A stretch of DNA of 64,000 bases from Pontibacter korlensis (GCF_000973725.1 NZ_CP009621.1:3961001-4025000); one strand, 5' to 3'; positions 1-9,153 are shown, counted from the stretch's first letter. Program-made: numbers and translations. Notes: generated by a model not told the origin, from the letters alone.

Positions 1-795
1 ACGATACAGGAGGGGATAGATGCATTGCGTGATGTTATCTATCACCTCGAGACGTATGATGTGACTACAGTTAGGGCTTCAACGCCTATGTACCTGATGG
101 CTCGTGCCATTAAAGCTATGGGTATCAAAATGGTGCTTTCTGGCGAAGGGGCTGATGAGATCTTTGGAGGCTACTTATACTTCCACAAAGCTCCAAATGC
201 CAAAGAGTTTCATGAGGAAACTGTTCGTAAGCTGGATAAGCTACACATGTACGACTGCCTGCGCGCTAATAAATCTTTGTGTGCCTGGGGGATTGAGGGA
301 CGTGTACCATTTCTGGACAAAGAGTTCATGGATGTTGCCATGCGTCTAAACCCACACGATAAGTTGATAAACGGAGAGCGAATGGAGAAGTGGGTGCTTC
401 GAAAAGCATTTGAAGATTACCTTCCTGCTAGTGTGGCTTGGCGACAAAAGGAACAGTTCTCTGATGGGGTGGGGTACAGTTGGATTGATACATTGAAAGA
501 AATGGTAAATGAAAAAGTTAGCGATGAGCAGCTGGCAAATGCGCGCTTTAGATTTCCAATACAGACACCCTCTACTAAGGAAGAGTATTATTACCGCTCT
601 ATTTTCTCTGAGCACTTTCCTAGTGATGCGGCGGCATTGTCCGTGCCATCCGTTCCTTCAGTTGCCTGCAGTACTCCGGTGGCATTGGAGTGGGATGAAG
701 CATTCAAGAACTTAAACGATCCTTCGGGCAGGGCAGTAGCAAACGTTCATGCCGATGCCTATAAAAAAGATCTGCTTAGTGAGGTGAGTAACTAG
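1..795 (+). CDS. asnB: Asparagine synthetase B, C-terminal part (5' truncated)
   Basis: The reading frame is open from the first base of the window, so only the last 264 residues are visible. They belong to the synthetase domain of glutamine-hydrolysing asparagine synthetase, which activates aspartate with ATP and amidates it. The block SGEGADEIFGGY, conserved in this nucleotide-binding fold, and the downstream WGIEGRVPFLDKEF block support the call. The N-terminal glutaminase domain lies outside the window. The frame ends in TAG and is followed by a strong hairpin terminator. It lies upstream of the cyanophycin synthetase gene, but tRNA-Cys and two terminators separate them, so the two are not obviously cotranscribed. 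Confidence 0.93.
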   Translation, partial: TIQEGIDALRDVIYHLETYDVTTVRASTPMYLMARAIKAMGIKMVLSGEGADEIFGGYLYFHKAPNAKEFHEETVRKLDKLHMYDCLRANKSLCAWGIEGRVPFLDKEFMDVAMRLNPHDKLINGERMEKWVLRKAFEDYLPASVAWRQKEQFSDGVGYSWIDTLKEMVNEKVSDEQLANARFRFPIQTPSTKEEYYYRSIFSEHFPSDAAALSVPSVPSVACSTPVALEWDEAFKNLNDPSGRAVANVHADAYKKDLLSEVSN

Positions 796-811
796 GCAGT
801 ATTGTGAGAGT

Positions 812-852
812 AAGAAACCCCCACACGTAGGTATGTGGGGGTTTCTTTTTTT
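812..852 (+). terminator. Terminator after asnB
   Basis: An inverted repeat (AGAAACCCCCACA against TGTGGGGGTTTCT) with an 8-base loop is followed by a T run. It starts 17 bases after the asnB stop and fits a Rho-independent terminator. Confidence 0.9.
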
Positions 853-1047
853 ATAATCCTTGTACTGAACCCTATTCAGGTGCAACTGGCGTCGAGTCGG
901 TATACTAAACATCGGCTTTCCAAATTTGAAGGTAGCTCTTGTGGCTTTGCCTGAATATATCGCTAAAAAATATTTTACTGCAAAATATTGGGGCTCAGGC
1001 TTCAGGCTTTGAAAGAAGCACTTCTGGTAAAAAATAAGTGCGTAAAG

Positions 1048-1078
1048 TTTGACAAGTATATTTCTGTACGTATATTTG
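1048..1078 (+). promoter_or_regulatory. Bacteroidota-type promoter of tRNA-Cys
   Basis: TTTG at 1048-1051 and TATATTTG at 1071-1078 are separated by 19 bases. This matches the Bacteroidota -33 TTTG / -7 TAnnTTTG consensus exactly. The predicted start of transcription, near 1085, lies shortly before the mature tRNA at 1098. Confidence 0.85.
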
Positions 1079-1097
1079 CACTCCAATCAAACAACAC

Positions 1098-1168
1098 GGT
1101 AACGTGGCCGAGTGGCTAGGCTCAGCTCTGCAAAAGCTGCTACAGCGGTTCGAATCCGCTCGTTACCT
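1098..1168 (+). tRNA. tRNA-Cys (anticodon GCA)
   Basis: A perfect 7-bp acceptor stem (GGTAACG with CGTTACC) encloses a D arm, an anticodon arm CAGCT-CTGCAAA-AGCTG with anticodon GCA, and a T arm with the loop GGTTCGAATCC. The discriminator base is T, as usual for tRNA-Cys. The 3' CCA is not encoded. A promoter precedes it and a terminator follows directly, so it is a single-gene transcription unit. Confidence 0.97.
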
Positions 1169-1170
1169 CT

Positions 1171-1207
1171 AATCCCCGCTAAGAATACTTGGCGGGGATT
1201 TTTGTTT
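1171..1207 (+). terminator. Terminator after tRNA-Cys
   Basis: The stem AATCCCCGC / GCGGGGATT with a 12-base loop is followed by TTTGTTTT, immediately downstream of the tRNA. Confidence 0.9.
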
Positions 1208-1534
1208 TATACCCATCTCTGTTTACTCTTTTTCAGGTGATTTTCTGAGACAGATCACACGCGCTTATTTTTCTCTGATTACATCAATCTTTTGGCATTT
1301 AAATCCGTAATGACCTTATCCTAATACGAAGGTTTTGACTACTAAAAGATGTAAAAATGCCTGTAAATAATTCAGAAAGCAGGTAAATGCTTGATAACAT
1401 GATGTATAATAAATTGTACAGGATGATAATCCTGCTTCTGTCATCTCAGGAATTGCTACCTAATACATGGCATTCTTTCCCATGGGCATTAAGCACAAAT
1501 ACTATCAAGGCATAGCTCACACAGCAAGGAACCA
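1208..1534. other. Intergenic region before cphA, nothing recognised
   Basis: AT-rich spacer between the tRNA-Cys terminator and cphA. I see no open frame with coding character, no convincing TTTG/TAnnTTTG pair and no strong hairpin. The cphA promoter must lie here, but I cannot place it. Confidence 0.5.
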
Positions 1535-4162
1535 ATGAAGATCATAGATTTGCGCATTATGCGCGGACCAAATTACTGGTCGGTGAAGCACCCGAAGCTA
1601 ATTGTTGTAAAACTAGACTTGGAAGACCTTAAACAGAAAACTACACAAGACATACCTCAATTCTCATCCCGCTTAAAGAAGTTATTTCCCGAGATGCAGC
1701 AACACCGTGCTTCAGAAGGAGTGGAGGGCGGTTTCTTTAAGTCTTTAGACGAGGGGACTACCTTTGGGCATATTGTGCAGCATGTGGCGCTTGAACTACA
1801 GACTATGACTGGTATGGACAGCGGCTATGGGCGATGCTATCCGGCACATGAGGAAGGCCAGATGATGGTGGTTTTCTCTTACCAGGAGGAGAGGGCAGGA
1901 GAATTTGCAGCCTATGCTGCAGTTCGCATCACTGACGCTTTGGTAAAAGGGGAAAGGTACAGGCTGAGCGAAGATATTACGCGACTCCACGACATCCGTG
2001 AAGATGAATATTTCGGGCCAAGTACTTATTCTATAGTGTCGGAGGCTGTGAGCAGAGGAATACCCTATATCCGTCTTAATCGCCACTCCCTAATCCAGCT
2101 AGGTTATGGGGTAAATCAGAAGCGCATCCAGGCAACCATGACCTGTAGAACAGCGTGCTTTGCTGTAGAAATAGCGGGTGATAAAAAAGCGACTAAGGAT
2201 ATTTTGCATGATGCTGGCATACCTGTGCCAAAGGGGCGCACCATTTATTCTCCCAATGATTTGAAAAAAGCAGTGGAATGGCTAGGATTTCCATTGGTGA
2301 TAAAGCCGCTGGATGGTAATCATGGGAAAGGCGCTACTATCAACATAAAGAACCTTAAAGATGCTCAAAAAGGATTCGTAGAAGCCAGGAAGTACTCTTC
2401 AGGCGTAATTGTGGAGCAGTTTATCGAAGGCTTTGATTTTAGGTTACTGGTTATCAACGGAAAGTTTGTAGCTGCAGCCAAGCGAACGCCAGCTATGGTA
2501 ACAGGAGATGGTGTTTCTACTATAAAGCAATTAATCGATAGAGAAAATAATGATCCTCGCCGTGGCATTGGTCACGAAAAGGTGCTCACTAAAATAAAGG
2601 TCGATCAGCAAACGCGCAGCATCCTCAAAAATCTGAACCTGACTACACAATCCGTGTTGCCAGCAGGTGAGGTGCTATACCTTAAGAGTACAGCTAACAT
2701 CAGCACGGGTGGTACAGCCACAGATGTTACGGACTTGGTGGACCCATATAACATCCTGATGGCAGAGCGTATTGCTGGTTTAATCGGGTTGGATATATGC
2801 GGCATAGATGTAATGACCACTGATATCGCCATTCCGCTTAATGAAGGTAGAGGCGCGGTGTTAGAAGTTAATGCCGCGCCAGGGTTCAGAATGCATATAT
2901 CGCCTACTTATGGCTTGCCACGTAATGTAGCAGAGCCGGTTGTAGATATGTTGTTCCCACATAACAAGCCAGCACGTATTCCAATTATTGCTGTTACGGG
3001 TACTAATGGTAAAACCACCACCACCCGCCTTATTGCGCACATGGTGAAGCATAAGGGGTACCAAGTTGGCTATACGACTACCGAGGGGATATATATCCAG
3101 GACAAGCTGTTAGAGAAGGGCGATACGACAGGCTCCTACAGTGCGCAGTTTGTGCTGAAGGACCCAACTGTAAACTTTGCCGTACTGGAATGTGCCAGAG
3201 GAGGCTTACTCCGCTCCGGCTTAGGCTTTGAGCAGTGCGACATTGGTATTGTAACCAATGTTAGCTCGGATCACCTGGGCTTGGGTGGCATCAATACACT
3301 AGAGGAGCTGGCACGTTTGAAAGCCGTTATACCTAAGAGCGTGAGCAAAGACGGTTATGCTGTACTGAATGCCGATGATGACCTGGTTTATGCTATGGCT
3401 GAGGAAGTAGAGTGCAAAGTAGCTCTCTTTAGTATGGATGAGCAGAACCCGCGTATTCTGAAGCACATTGCTAAAGGCGGCCTGGCAGCTGTTTTCGAGA
3501 ATGGCTACATCTCCATCTTTAAAAACAGCTATAAGATCAGGATAGATCGTGTTGCCGATGTGCCGCTTACATTTGGTGGTAAGGCAAAGTTTAATATCGA
3601 GAACATTCTTGCTGCAACCTTGGCAGGTTATATCTCACACTTTGATGTGCAGGATATCAAAACTTCGCTTCGAACATTTATTCCATCGCCTAATAAAACC
3701 CCGGGCCGTATGAACCTGTTCAAGTTTCCGAACTTTGACGTGCTGGTAGATTATGCCCATAACGTTGGTGGTTTGCGGGCTGTGGGAGAATATATAAACG
3801 CACTGGAGGTATCTAAAAAAGTTGGTATAGTGGCAGCAGTTGGAGACCGTAGGCCACAAGACTTTTATGAAATCGGTTGTGTATCAGGGGAGATTTTTGA
3901 TGAGGTGATTGTGCGCCTGGATTCTGACTTGCGCGGCAAATCAGCGGAAGAAATTTTAGGACCGGTGCTGCAAGGGTTAGAAGATACTGCACCACATAAG
4001 GAAGTACGGCAGATTCCGGAGGAAATGCGTGCCATTGCGTATGCGCTGGAGCATGCAGAACCTGGTTCTATAATTGCCATTTTCACAGAAGATGTGCACG
4101 AATCTGTGAAAATGGTAGAGAGTTTCAAGGTAATTCAGGACCGAAAGGTTTTTGTAGAATAA
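1535..4162 (+). CDS. cphA: Cyanophycin synthetase
   Basis: This 875-residue protein has the layout of CphA1, which polymerises aspartate and arginine into the storage polymer cyanophycin at the expense of ATP. An N-terminal domain (about 1-160) is followed by an ATP-grasp domain (about 215-480, with a KPLDGNHGKGAT glycine-rich loop). A Mur-ligase-like domain carries the P-loop GTNGKTTTT at residues 489-497, and a C-terminal ligase domain ends the protein. Length is normal for the family. The ATG at 1535 follows the motif AGGAACC and gives the usual N-terminus. No cyanophycinase (cphB) lies next to it. The upstream neighbours are tRNA-Cys and asnB. Terminators on both sides make it monocistronic. 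Confidence 0.95.
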   Translation: MKIIDLRIMRGPNYWSVKHPKLIVVKLDLEDLKQKTTQDIPQFSSRLKKLFPEMQQHRASEGVEGGFFKSLDEGTTFGHIVQHVALELQTMTGMDSGYGRCYPAHEEGQMMVVFSYQEERAGEFAAYAAVRITDALVKGERYRLSEDITRLHDIREDEYFGPSTYSIVSEAVSRGIPYIRLNRHSLIQLGYGVNQKRIQATMTCRTACFAVEIAGDKKATKDILHDAGIPVPKGRTIYSPNDLKKAVEWLGFPLVIKPLDGNHGKGATINIKNLKDAQKGFVEARKYSSGVIVEQFIEGFDFRLLVINGKFVAAAKRTPAMVTGDGVSTIKQLIDRENNDPRRGIGHEKVLTKIKVDQQTRSILKNLNLTTQSVLPAGEVLYLKSTANISTGGTATDVTDLVDPYNILMAERIAGLIGLDICGIDVMTTDIAIPLNEGRGAVLEVNAAPGFRMHISPTYGLPRNVAEPVVDMLFPHNKPARIPIIAVTGTNGKTTTTRLIAHMVKHKGYQVGYTTTEGIYIQDKLLEKGDTTGSYSAQFVLKDPTVNFAVLECARGGLLRSGLGFEQCDIGIVTNVSSDHLGLGGINTLEELARLKAVIPKSVSKDGYAVLNADDDLVYAMAEEVECKVALFSMDEQNPRILKHIAKGGLAAVFENGYISIFKNSYKIRIDRVADVPLTFGGKAKFNIENILAATLAGYISHFDVQDIKTSLRTFIPSPNKTPGRMNLFKFPNFDVLVDYAHNVGGLRAVGEYINALEVSKKVGIVAAVGDRRPQDFYEIGCVSGEIFDEVIVRLDSDLRGKSAEEILGPVLQGLEDTAPHKEVRQIPEEMRAIAYALEHAEPGSIIAIFTEDVHESVKMVESFKVIQDRKVFVE

Positions 4163-4222
4163 AGTCTAAACACCAATGTTAGAAAATTATAAAAGGAAAA
4201 TATTACATGTGAACGATGGACT

Positions 4223-4252
4223 AAAGCCCCTGCCCTAGGTAAGGGCTTTTTT
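4223..4252 (+). terminator. Terminator after cphA
   Basis: AAAGCCC pairs with GGGCTTT and is followed by a T run. It starts 61 bases after the cphA stop. No other gene lies between here and the leftward terminator at 4405-4436. Confidence 0.85.
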
Positions 4253-4404
4253 TATGGCTTAAGTATAGGTGAAAACTCTATTTAGTTTAGGTCAGTAGCT
4301 AGCTATGTAATCTATCATACTAACTCTAGCTATTAGCTGCCGCTTTTGCACCAAGAAGTAGTACTGTTACTGCTCTATACTTGTTTGAATTGAACATAGC
4401 TGAC

Positions 4405-4436
4405 ACAAAAAAGCCCCTGCAGAGATGGCAGGGGCT
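4405..4436 (-). terminator. Terminator of the leftward coiled-coil gene
   Basis: Read on the minus strand, AAGCCCCTGC / GCAGGGGCTT with a 6-base loop is followed by TTTTTTGTG. It lies about 30 bases beyond the stop of the 4466-5407 gene. Confidence 0.88.
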
Positions 4437-4465
4437 TGAATGCTTTGGCTAAAGAGAAAAAATGT

Positions 4466-5407
4466 CTATTTCAGAACGAAAGTTGCTTTGCCAATCAGGA
4501 AGCCATCTGCATAAAGCTCTACAGTGTGCTGTCCTTTTTTATACTCAGCATTTTTATCGTAAGTAAAGCTTAACGCCTGCTGTGTGTTGTCAAAAACAAA
4601 GTCACGCTTGGCAGTATAATACATGTCTTCTCCGTCAACCTGGAAAGTGCCTGAGCCTGTAGAGAGGTTGTACAGTGCAGCACCATCCGGCTCGATCATA
4701 CGCATGTAAACTGTCTTAGGCTCCTTCTTTGCTACATCGTTTTTAGCCAACGTAAAATCGATGCGAAGTTTGTCGACACGTTTTGCTCTAAACTCATTGT
4801 CATCGTCTTCCTTCTCTTTACCACGCTGGTTAATGATGTTTACATTAAGTCCATGCGCCTCGAGCTTGGAAGCTACACGAACTTGCTGGCTAAGTTCCTC
4901 ATTGGTGGAGCGCATGGTGGTTAAGCTATCAGATAGGCGCGTTTGCGTGGTTTTCAGGTCTGTATTCTCAGTAAACAACACTTCGTTGTCCTGCTTCAGG
5001 CGAGCAATTTCTTGGTCTTTCTCCTGCAGCTGTTTTTCGAAGGCACTTGCTCTGTCACGGAAGCGACGCTGATCAGCCAGACTATAGCTTCTTTTTCTAA
5101 AACCGCGAAGTTCTTCCAGGTCAGCAGTAATAGTGGCAATTTGTGACTCCAGAGAGTCATTCTCCAGGCCCATAGCAGAAAGCTCTTGGCTCTGACGCTC
5201 AAAATCTGCTTTTAAAGCCTCATAGACTTTAATCTGGTTTTCCAGCTCGCTGTTTTTTACGTTGATGATTTCAGCCTGCTCTTCTGTTTTCTCCTTCTTC
5301 TGATAGTTCATGTAGATCAGAATGCCATTGATGCTGATAAGCACCACCAAAAGGCCTCCTATCAATAATTTGCGGTTACTTCGTGTTTCAGGAGTGTTTG
5401 CTGACAT
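4466..5407 (-). CDS. Membrane-anchored coiled-coil protein, unknown function
   Basis: The 313-residue protein has a short charged cytoplasmic N-terminus. A single transmembrane helix (about residues 14-32, KLLIGGLLVVLISINGILIY) follows. Next is a long Glu/Gln/Lys-rich coiled coil (about 35-185) with many heptad-like leucines. A C-terminal globular domain (about 205-313) is rich in beta-like sequence and ends in GKATFVLK. I do not recognise a named family. It resembles uncharacterised single-pass coiled-coil proteins of Bacteroidota. It is transcribed alone, convergent with cphA and divergent from the methyltransferase gene at 5527. A scaffold or envelope-spanning tether is possible, but that is only a guess from topology. 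Confidence 0.8.
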   Translation of the reverse strand: MSANTPETRSNRKLLIGGLLVVLISINGILIYMNYQKKEKTEEQAEIINVKNSELENQIKVYEALKADFERQSQELSAMGLENDSLESQIATITADLEELRGFRKRSYSLADQRRFRDRASAFEKQLQEKDQEIARLKQDNEVLFTENTDLKTTQTRLSDSLTTMRSTNEELSQQVRVASKLEAHGLNVNIINQRGKEKEDDDNEFRAKRVDKLRIDFTLAKNDVAKKEPKTVYMRMIEPDGAALYNLSTGSGTFQVDGEDMYYTAKRDFVFDNTQQALSFTYDKNAEYKKGQHTVELYADGFLIGKATFVLK

Positions 5408-5526
5408 GTTCTTATAATGTTTGATGTTTGATTACCCGATGTTATACATTAGTTTTAGTGCTGGCATAAAAATCCAGAACAGTGCAAGAGTCAAATATAT
5501 AAATTTGATTTTGTAATATTAGAAAG

Positions 5527-6138
5527 ATGAACCGAGATTTTACCGCAGCATATTGGCAGCAGCGCTACCAGCAAAACCAGACTGGCTGGGATGTTGGAGG
5601 TATAACGCAGCCGCTCCGAGATTATTTTGATCAGTTGGACAACAAAGCTGCGCGCATTTTGATTCCGGGCAGTGGCAATGCTTATGAGGCAGAATATTTG
5701 TTCTATAACGGGTTTAATAATGTTTACGTAGCTGACGTGGCAGAAGCACCTTTAACGAATTTTGCTTCGCGTGTACCAGCTTTTCCCAAAAGTCACCTCC
5801 TGCACCAGAACTTTTTTGAACTACAGGAGCAGTATGACCTGATCATAGAGCAGACGTTCTTCTGCGCCCTCGATCCACAGCTAAGGCCGCAGTATGCAGA
5901 AAAAAGTGCCCAGCTTTTAAAACCTGGTGGCAAATTGATGGGCCTGCTCTTTGATACCACATTTTCTAATCCTGGGCCTCCTTTTGGCGGTGATCGTAAT
6001 GAGTACCGGAAATACTTTGAGCCATACTTCAACTTCCTGCATTTCGAAAAAGCATACAACTCTATTCCACCCAGAGAGGGCCGGGAGCTATTTATTCTTC
6101 TGCAGGTAAAGGAGGAGTCTAAAACTATATTAAAGTAA
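5527..6138 (+). CDS. SAM-dependent methyltransferase, TPMT family
   Basis: This 203-residue class I methyltransferase resembles the thiopurine/thiol/halide S-methyltransferase family. The N-terminal W-x-x-R-Y-x-x-N-Q-T-G-WD segment, the motif I equivalent ILIPGSGNAYEAEYL, and the block EQTFFCALDPQLRPQYAEK followed by LLKPGGKLMGLLF are all typical. The natural substrate cannot be read from sequence; small thiols, halides or selenium/tellurium compounds are candidates from family knowledge. The sequence TAAATTTG at 5500-5507 matches the -7 promoter element, without a clear -33 partner. kdsA follows 75 bases downstream with its own -7 element. Confidence 0.85.
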   Translation: MNRDFTAAYWQQRYQQNQTGWDVGGITQPLRDYFDQLDNKAARILIPGSGNAYEAEYLFYNGFNNVYVADVAEAPLTNFASRVPAFPKSHLLHQNFFELQEQYDLIIEQTFFCALDPQLRPQYAEKSAQLLKPGGKLMGLLFDTTFSNPGPPFGGDRNEYRKYFEPYFNFLHFEKAYNSIPPREGRELFILLQVKEESKTILK

Positions 6139-6213
6139 TAGAGGAGCCTCAGAATTCGCGTTTGATTTCTACCTTTGCAACACCTTTAAGGCAACCTAAA
6201 GTATAAGAGAGAT

Positions 6214-7023
6214 ATGTTTGAGATACCAAAGTTAAAGAATACTGATAGCGGCAACTTCTTCCTGATGGCTGGCCCTTGTGCTATAGAGGGGGAGGAGATG
6301 GCGCTGCAAATTGCAGAACGTGTAAAAACAATAACAGACAAACTGCAGGTGCCGTGGATTTTTAAAGGCTCTTATCGTAAGGCCAATCGCTCACGCCTGG
6401 ACTCTTTTGCAGGCATTGGTGATGAAAAGGCATTGAGAATTTTGCAAAAGATTGGCCGAGAGTTTGACGTTCCTGTGGTTACTGATATACATGAAAGCGC
6501 TGAGGCTGCCATGGCTGCAGAGTATGTGGATGTGTTACAGATACCTGCTTTTTTATGCCGCCAGACTGACCTTTTGGTAGCTGCTGCCAATACTGGTAAG
6601 GTTGTGAATATCAAGAAAGGTCAGTTTTTGTCTGGAGATGCCATGCGATTTGCTGTTGACAAAGTACGCGAATCAGGAAATGACAAGGTAATTCTAACAG
6701 ACCGTGGGAACAGCTTTGGCTATTCAGATCTGGTGGTTGACTTCAGAAATATACCTGCAATGCGTGCTACTGGTGCACCTGTGGTGATGGACATTACACA
6801 CTCGTTGCAGCAGCCAAACCAAAGCTCAGGTGTAACAGGAGGTAAGCCAGCGCTGATAGAGACTATCGCAAAGGCTGCAATAGCTGTAGGAGCAGATGGC
6901 TTGTTCATTGAGACTCACCCAGAGCCAAGTATTGCTAAGTCTGACGGAGCTAATATGCTTCCATTAGACCAACTGGAAGTACTCCTGCAAAAGCTTGTGC
7001 GTATTCGCCAGGCCATTAGCTAG
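6214..7023 (+). CDS. kdsA: 3-deoxy-8-phosphooctulonate synthase
   Basis: KdsA condenses arabinose 5-phosphate with phosphoenolpyruvate to give KDO 8-phosphate, the precursor of the KDO in the lipopolysaccharide core. The 269-residue TIM barrel has the family blocks GPCAIEGEE near the N-terminus, FKGSYRKANRSR, TDIHE, LQIPAFLCRQTDLL, KKGQFLSG and DITHSLQQPN. Length is normal. TACCTTTG at 6170-6177 fits a -7 element 36 bases before the ATG. The gene ends at a shared bidirectional terminator facing the next, leftward gene. Confidence 0.97.
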   Translation: MFEIPKLKNTDSGNFFLMAGPCAIEGEEMALQIAERVKTITDKLQVPWIFKGSYRKANRSRLDSFAGIGDEKALRILQKIGREFDVPVVTDIHESAEAAMAAEYVDVLQIPAFLCRQTDLLVAAANTGKVVNIKKGQFLSGDAMRFAVDKVRESGNDKVILTDRGNSFGYSDLVVDFRNIPAMRATGAPVVMDITHSLQQPNQSSGVTGGKPALIETIAKAAIAVGADGLFIETHPEPSIAKSDGANMLPLDQLEVLLQKLVRIRQAIS

Positions 7024-7041
7024 TTTCTTAGATTATTTAAC

Positions 7042-7086
7042 AAAAAGGCCAGAAGAACTTTATATTTAAGCTCTTCTGGCCTTTTT
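7042..7086. terminator. Bidirectional terminator between kdsA and a methyltransferase gene
   Basis: AAAAAGGCCAGAAGA and its exact complement TCTTCTGGCCTTTTT enclose a 15-base loop between two convergent genes. A/T runs on both sides let it work in both directions. Confidence 0.92.
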
Positions 7087-7105
7087 GTTTCAAGCTCCAC
7101 TTAAT

Positions 7106-7891
7106 TTAGTAAAACAGCGTAAAGTTCTCTTTGGGTTGTTGCTTTCGGAAGAACACCAGGCCTACAAAGTATAAGTCCACGGTTTGGCAAACTTTGGGGT
7201 GGCGCTTGATTTCTTTCCAGGCGCGCTTCATTTCTCCAGACCAGTATATATCATCCAGCACGAGCACCGTTCCCTCATGGCTTTTCGCCAGACAACTTTC
7301 AAAATACTGCAGTGTTGGCTCGTACCGATGGTTCCCATCCAGAAAAGCTAAGTCAAGCTGCTCAACCTTTTGTAGCTGGCGCTCCAGCGTCTCATCAAGG
7401 TTACCCTCTATTAGTTCTATATTTTGGTAGCCGAGCTTAGAAAAGTTCTTCTTTGCAGTTTGGGCAATGTTTGGGCAGCCTTCAAAAGTATAGATGTGAG
7501 CTGTTTTTCTGGCTTCTGCCAAGTATGAGGTTGTTATACCGAGTGAGGTACCCAGTTCAAAGATAGTTTGTGGCTGAAAATGATTTGCCAAGCGAAACAG
7601 CAGCTGTCCATACTTAGCTGGCTTAGCCGAAGTTCTGGCAATATCCTTTACCTGCCTTGTTTTTTGGTTTATACTTCTGGAGCCAGCACCAAAATCGGTT
7701 ACCTGTAGTTGGCTACTATCCTGCAGTAAATCATCACGCAGCGTTTCAACTTGGTCGTAGGCCAGAAAGTGACCGGAGTGATGGATTACGTTGTGGTACA
7801 GGTCGAACACAAAAGGGGAGTGGACACCGTGCAGCTTATAAGCGCGCAGGCGGTAGTGCAGGTAATCAGCGGCTAAACGGAAGTATGACAC
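7106..7891 (-). CDS. Class I SAM-dependent methyltransferase (O-methyltransferase-like)
   Basis: This 261-residue protein begins with a Bacteroidota-typical segment, DYLHYRLRAYKLHGVHSPFVF. A Rossmann methyltransferase domain follows. Motif I is FELGTSLGITTSYLA (about 114-128), an acidic ribose-binding position lies in IYTFEG, and the catalytic-region block is LDLAFLDGNHRYEPTLQYFE. The arrangement is that of Methyltransf_24/O-methyltransferase-like proteins. The substrate is unknown. On the minus strand, TAGCTTTG (7914-7921) fits a -7 promoter element just upstream of the ATG. The gene is separated from apaG by about 90 bases. Confidence 0.8.
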   Translation of the reverse strand: MSYFRLAADYLHYRLRAYKLHGVHSPFVFDLYHNVIHHSGHFLAYDQVETLRDDLLQDSSQLQVTDFGAGSRSINQKTRQVKDIARTSAKPAKYGQLLFRLANHFQPQTIFELGTSLGITTSYLAEARKTAHIYTFEGCPNIAQTAKKNFSKLGYQNIELIEGNLDETLERQLQKVEQLDLAFLDGNHRYEPTLQYFESCLAKSHEGTVLVLDDIYWSGEMKRAWKEIKRHPKVCQTVDLYFVGLVFFRKQQPKENFTLFY

Positions 7892-7979
7892 AGGGTGTGT
7901 TGTGCTATAGCTACAAAGCTAAGTTAAAACTTTTAGCTGAACGCTTTACTGGCTTGTGCTAAAGGTGATTATGTGCTGG

Positions 7980-8366
7980 TTAATTAAGTTTATAAGGTAC
8001 AACTAGTGTAAACTCTGGTATGGTTACGTCGAATTTTCGACCATCCACAAGACGCTCCATTAGGTAGGTGCCTCGCATTTTACCAATGCCGGTTTTTAAG
8101 TTGCAGCCGGATACATACTCATGCATCTCGCCAGGTTCCAAAGTTGGTTGCTGTCCTACAACTCCTTCACCCTCCACTTCGCGCATTTGGCCTGTAGCAT
8201 CGTGTATGTACCAATGGCGACGCAGCAGCTTCACAGTAAATTCACTGTTGTTCTCTATCTTTATCCTGTAGGCAAAAACAAAGTGCTGCTGTACCGGACT
8301 AGAATAGTCAGGTAAGTAGTTGGTGGTAACACTTACTTTTACACCTTCCGTTGTTTTTGTATCCAT
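7980..8366 (-). CDS. apaG: ApaG family protein
   Basis: The 128-residue protein is a single ApaG domain, a small immunoglobulin-like beta sandwich found alone in bacteria and fused to F-box proteins in eukaryotes. Typical blocks are FAYRIKIENNS, LLRRHWYIHDATG, GEGVVGQQPTLEPGE and YVSGCNLKTGIGKMRGTYLM. The older link to Co2+/Mg2+ efflux is weak; binding of nucleotides or pyrophosphate has been suggested for the family. It is divergent from ung, with 100 bases between the two starts. Confidence 0.93.
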   Translation of the reverse strand: MDTKTTEGVKVSVTTNYLPDYSSPVQQHFVFAYRIKIENNSEFTVKLLRRHWYIHDATGQMREVEGEGVVGQQPTLEPGEMHEYVSGCNLKTGIGKMRGTYLMERLVDGRKFDVTIPEFTLVVPYKLN

Positions 8367-8466
8367 GTTCCAGAGTTTTTTGTATACTTAGAAACCATTG
8401 CGGCTGCTGCGCATGCGGTAGCGGTTATGGCTTCTTTAAATCTAACCCAACAAGCCAAACTAACCC

Positions 8467-9129
8467 ATGCATGTAAAGATAGAAGAAAGCTGGCAAAATA
8501 TCTTACAAGATGAATTTGAAAAACCATACTTTAAGGAACTGGTTTCTTTTGTAAGAGACGAATACGCGACACAAAAAGTTTATCCGTCAGGCAACCAGAT
8601 TTTCAATGCTTTTGAGATGTGCCCTTTCGATAAGGTAAAGGTTGTAATTCTGGGGCAAGACCCATACCATGGACCGAACCAAGCCAACGGCCTGGCTTTT
8701 TCGGTAAGTGACAAGGTGCGCACACCGCCATCTCTCCTTAATATTTTTAAAGAGATAAAAAGCGACCTTGGTAAGGATATACCTGCCACAGGAAACCTGG
8801 AGCGATGGGCCACTCAAGGTGTACTTCTATTAAATGCCACTCTAACGGTTAGGGCAGGCAATGCAGGCTCTCACCAGCGAAAAGGTTGGGAGGAGTTTAC
8901 AGATGCAGTGGTGCAAAAGGTAAATGAGCTAAAGGAGAATGTTGTGTTCATGCTCTGGGGGGCTTATGCTCAAAAGAAAGGAGGCTTTATTGATGAGCGA
9001 AAACACCTGGTGCTAAAGGCGGCCCATCCCTCGCCGTTTGCAGCGGACAGAGGGTTCTTCGGTAGCCGCCATTTTAGTAAAGCAAATACCTACCTGCAGC
9101 AGCATGGCAAGGAACCTGTAGACTGGTAG
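8467..9129 (+). CDS. ung: Uracil-DNA glycosylase
   Basis: Family 1 UDG removes uracil from DNA to start base excision repair. The 220-residue protein has the water-activating motif GQDPYHG with catalytic Asp65, the uracil-recognition segment LLNATLTVRAGNAGSHQ, LWGAYAQKKG, and the DNA minor-groove loop HPSPFAADRGFFG with catalytic His187. All key residues are intact and length is standard. It is divergent from apaG and ends at a shared hairpin facing a leftward gene. Confidence 0.98.
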   Translation: MHVKIEESWQNILQDEFEKPYFKELVSFVRDEYATQKVYPSGNQIFNAFEMCPFDKVKVVILGQDPYHGPNQANGLAFSVSDKVRTPPSLLNIFKEIKSDLGKDIPATGNLERWATQGVLLLNATLTVRAGNAGSHQRKGWEEFTDAVVQKVNELKENVVFMLWGAYAQKKGGFIDERKHLVLKAAHPSPFAADRGFFGSRHFSKANTYLQQHGKEPVDW

Positions 9130-9153
9130 GGTAGGAGACTCTTCTATATCTTT

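Noticed and set aside
712..1086. 124-codon minus-strand frame before tRNA-Cys
   Set aside because: It overlaps the end of asnB antisense and the terminator, with no coding character.
1..4162. asnB and cphA as one operon for cyanophycin precursor supply
   Set aside because: Two terminators and an independently promoted tRNA lie between them.
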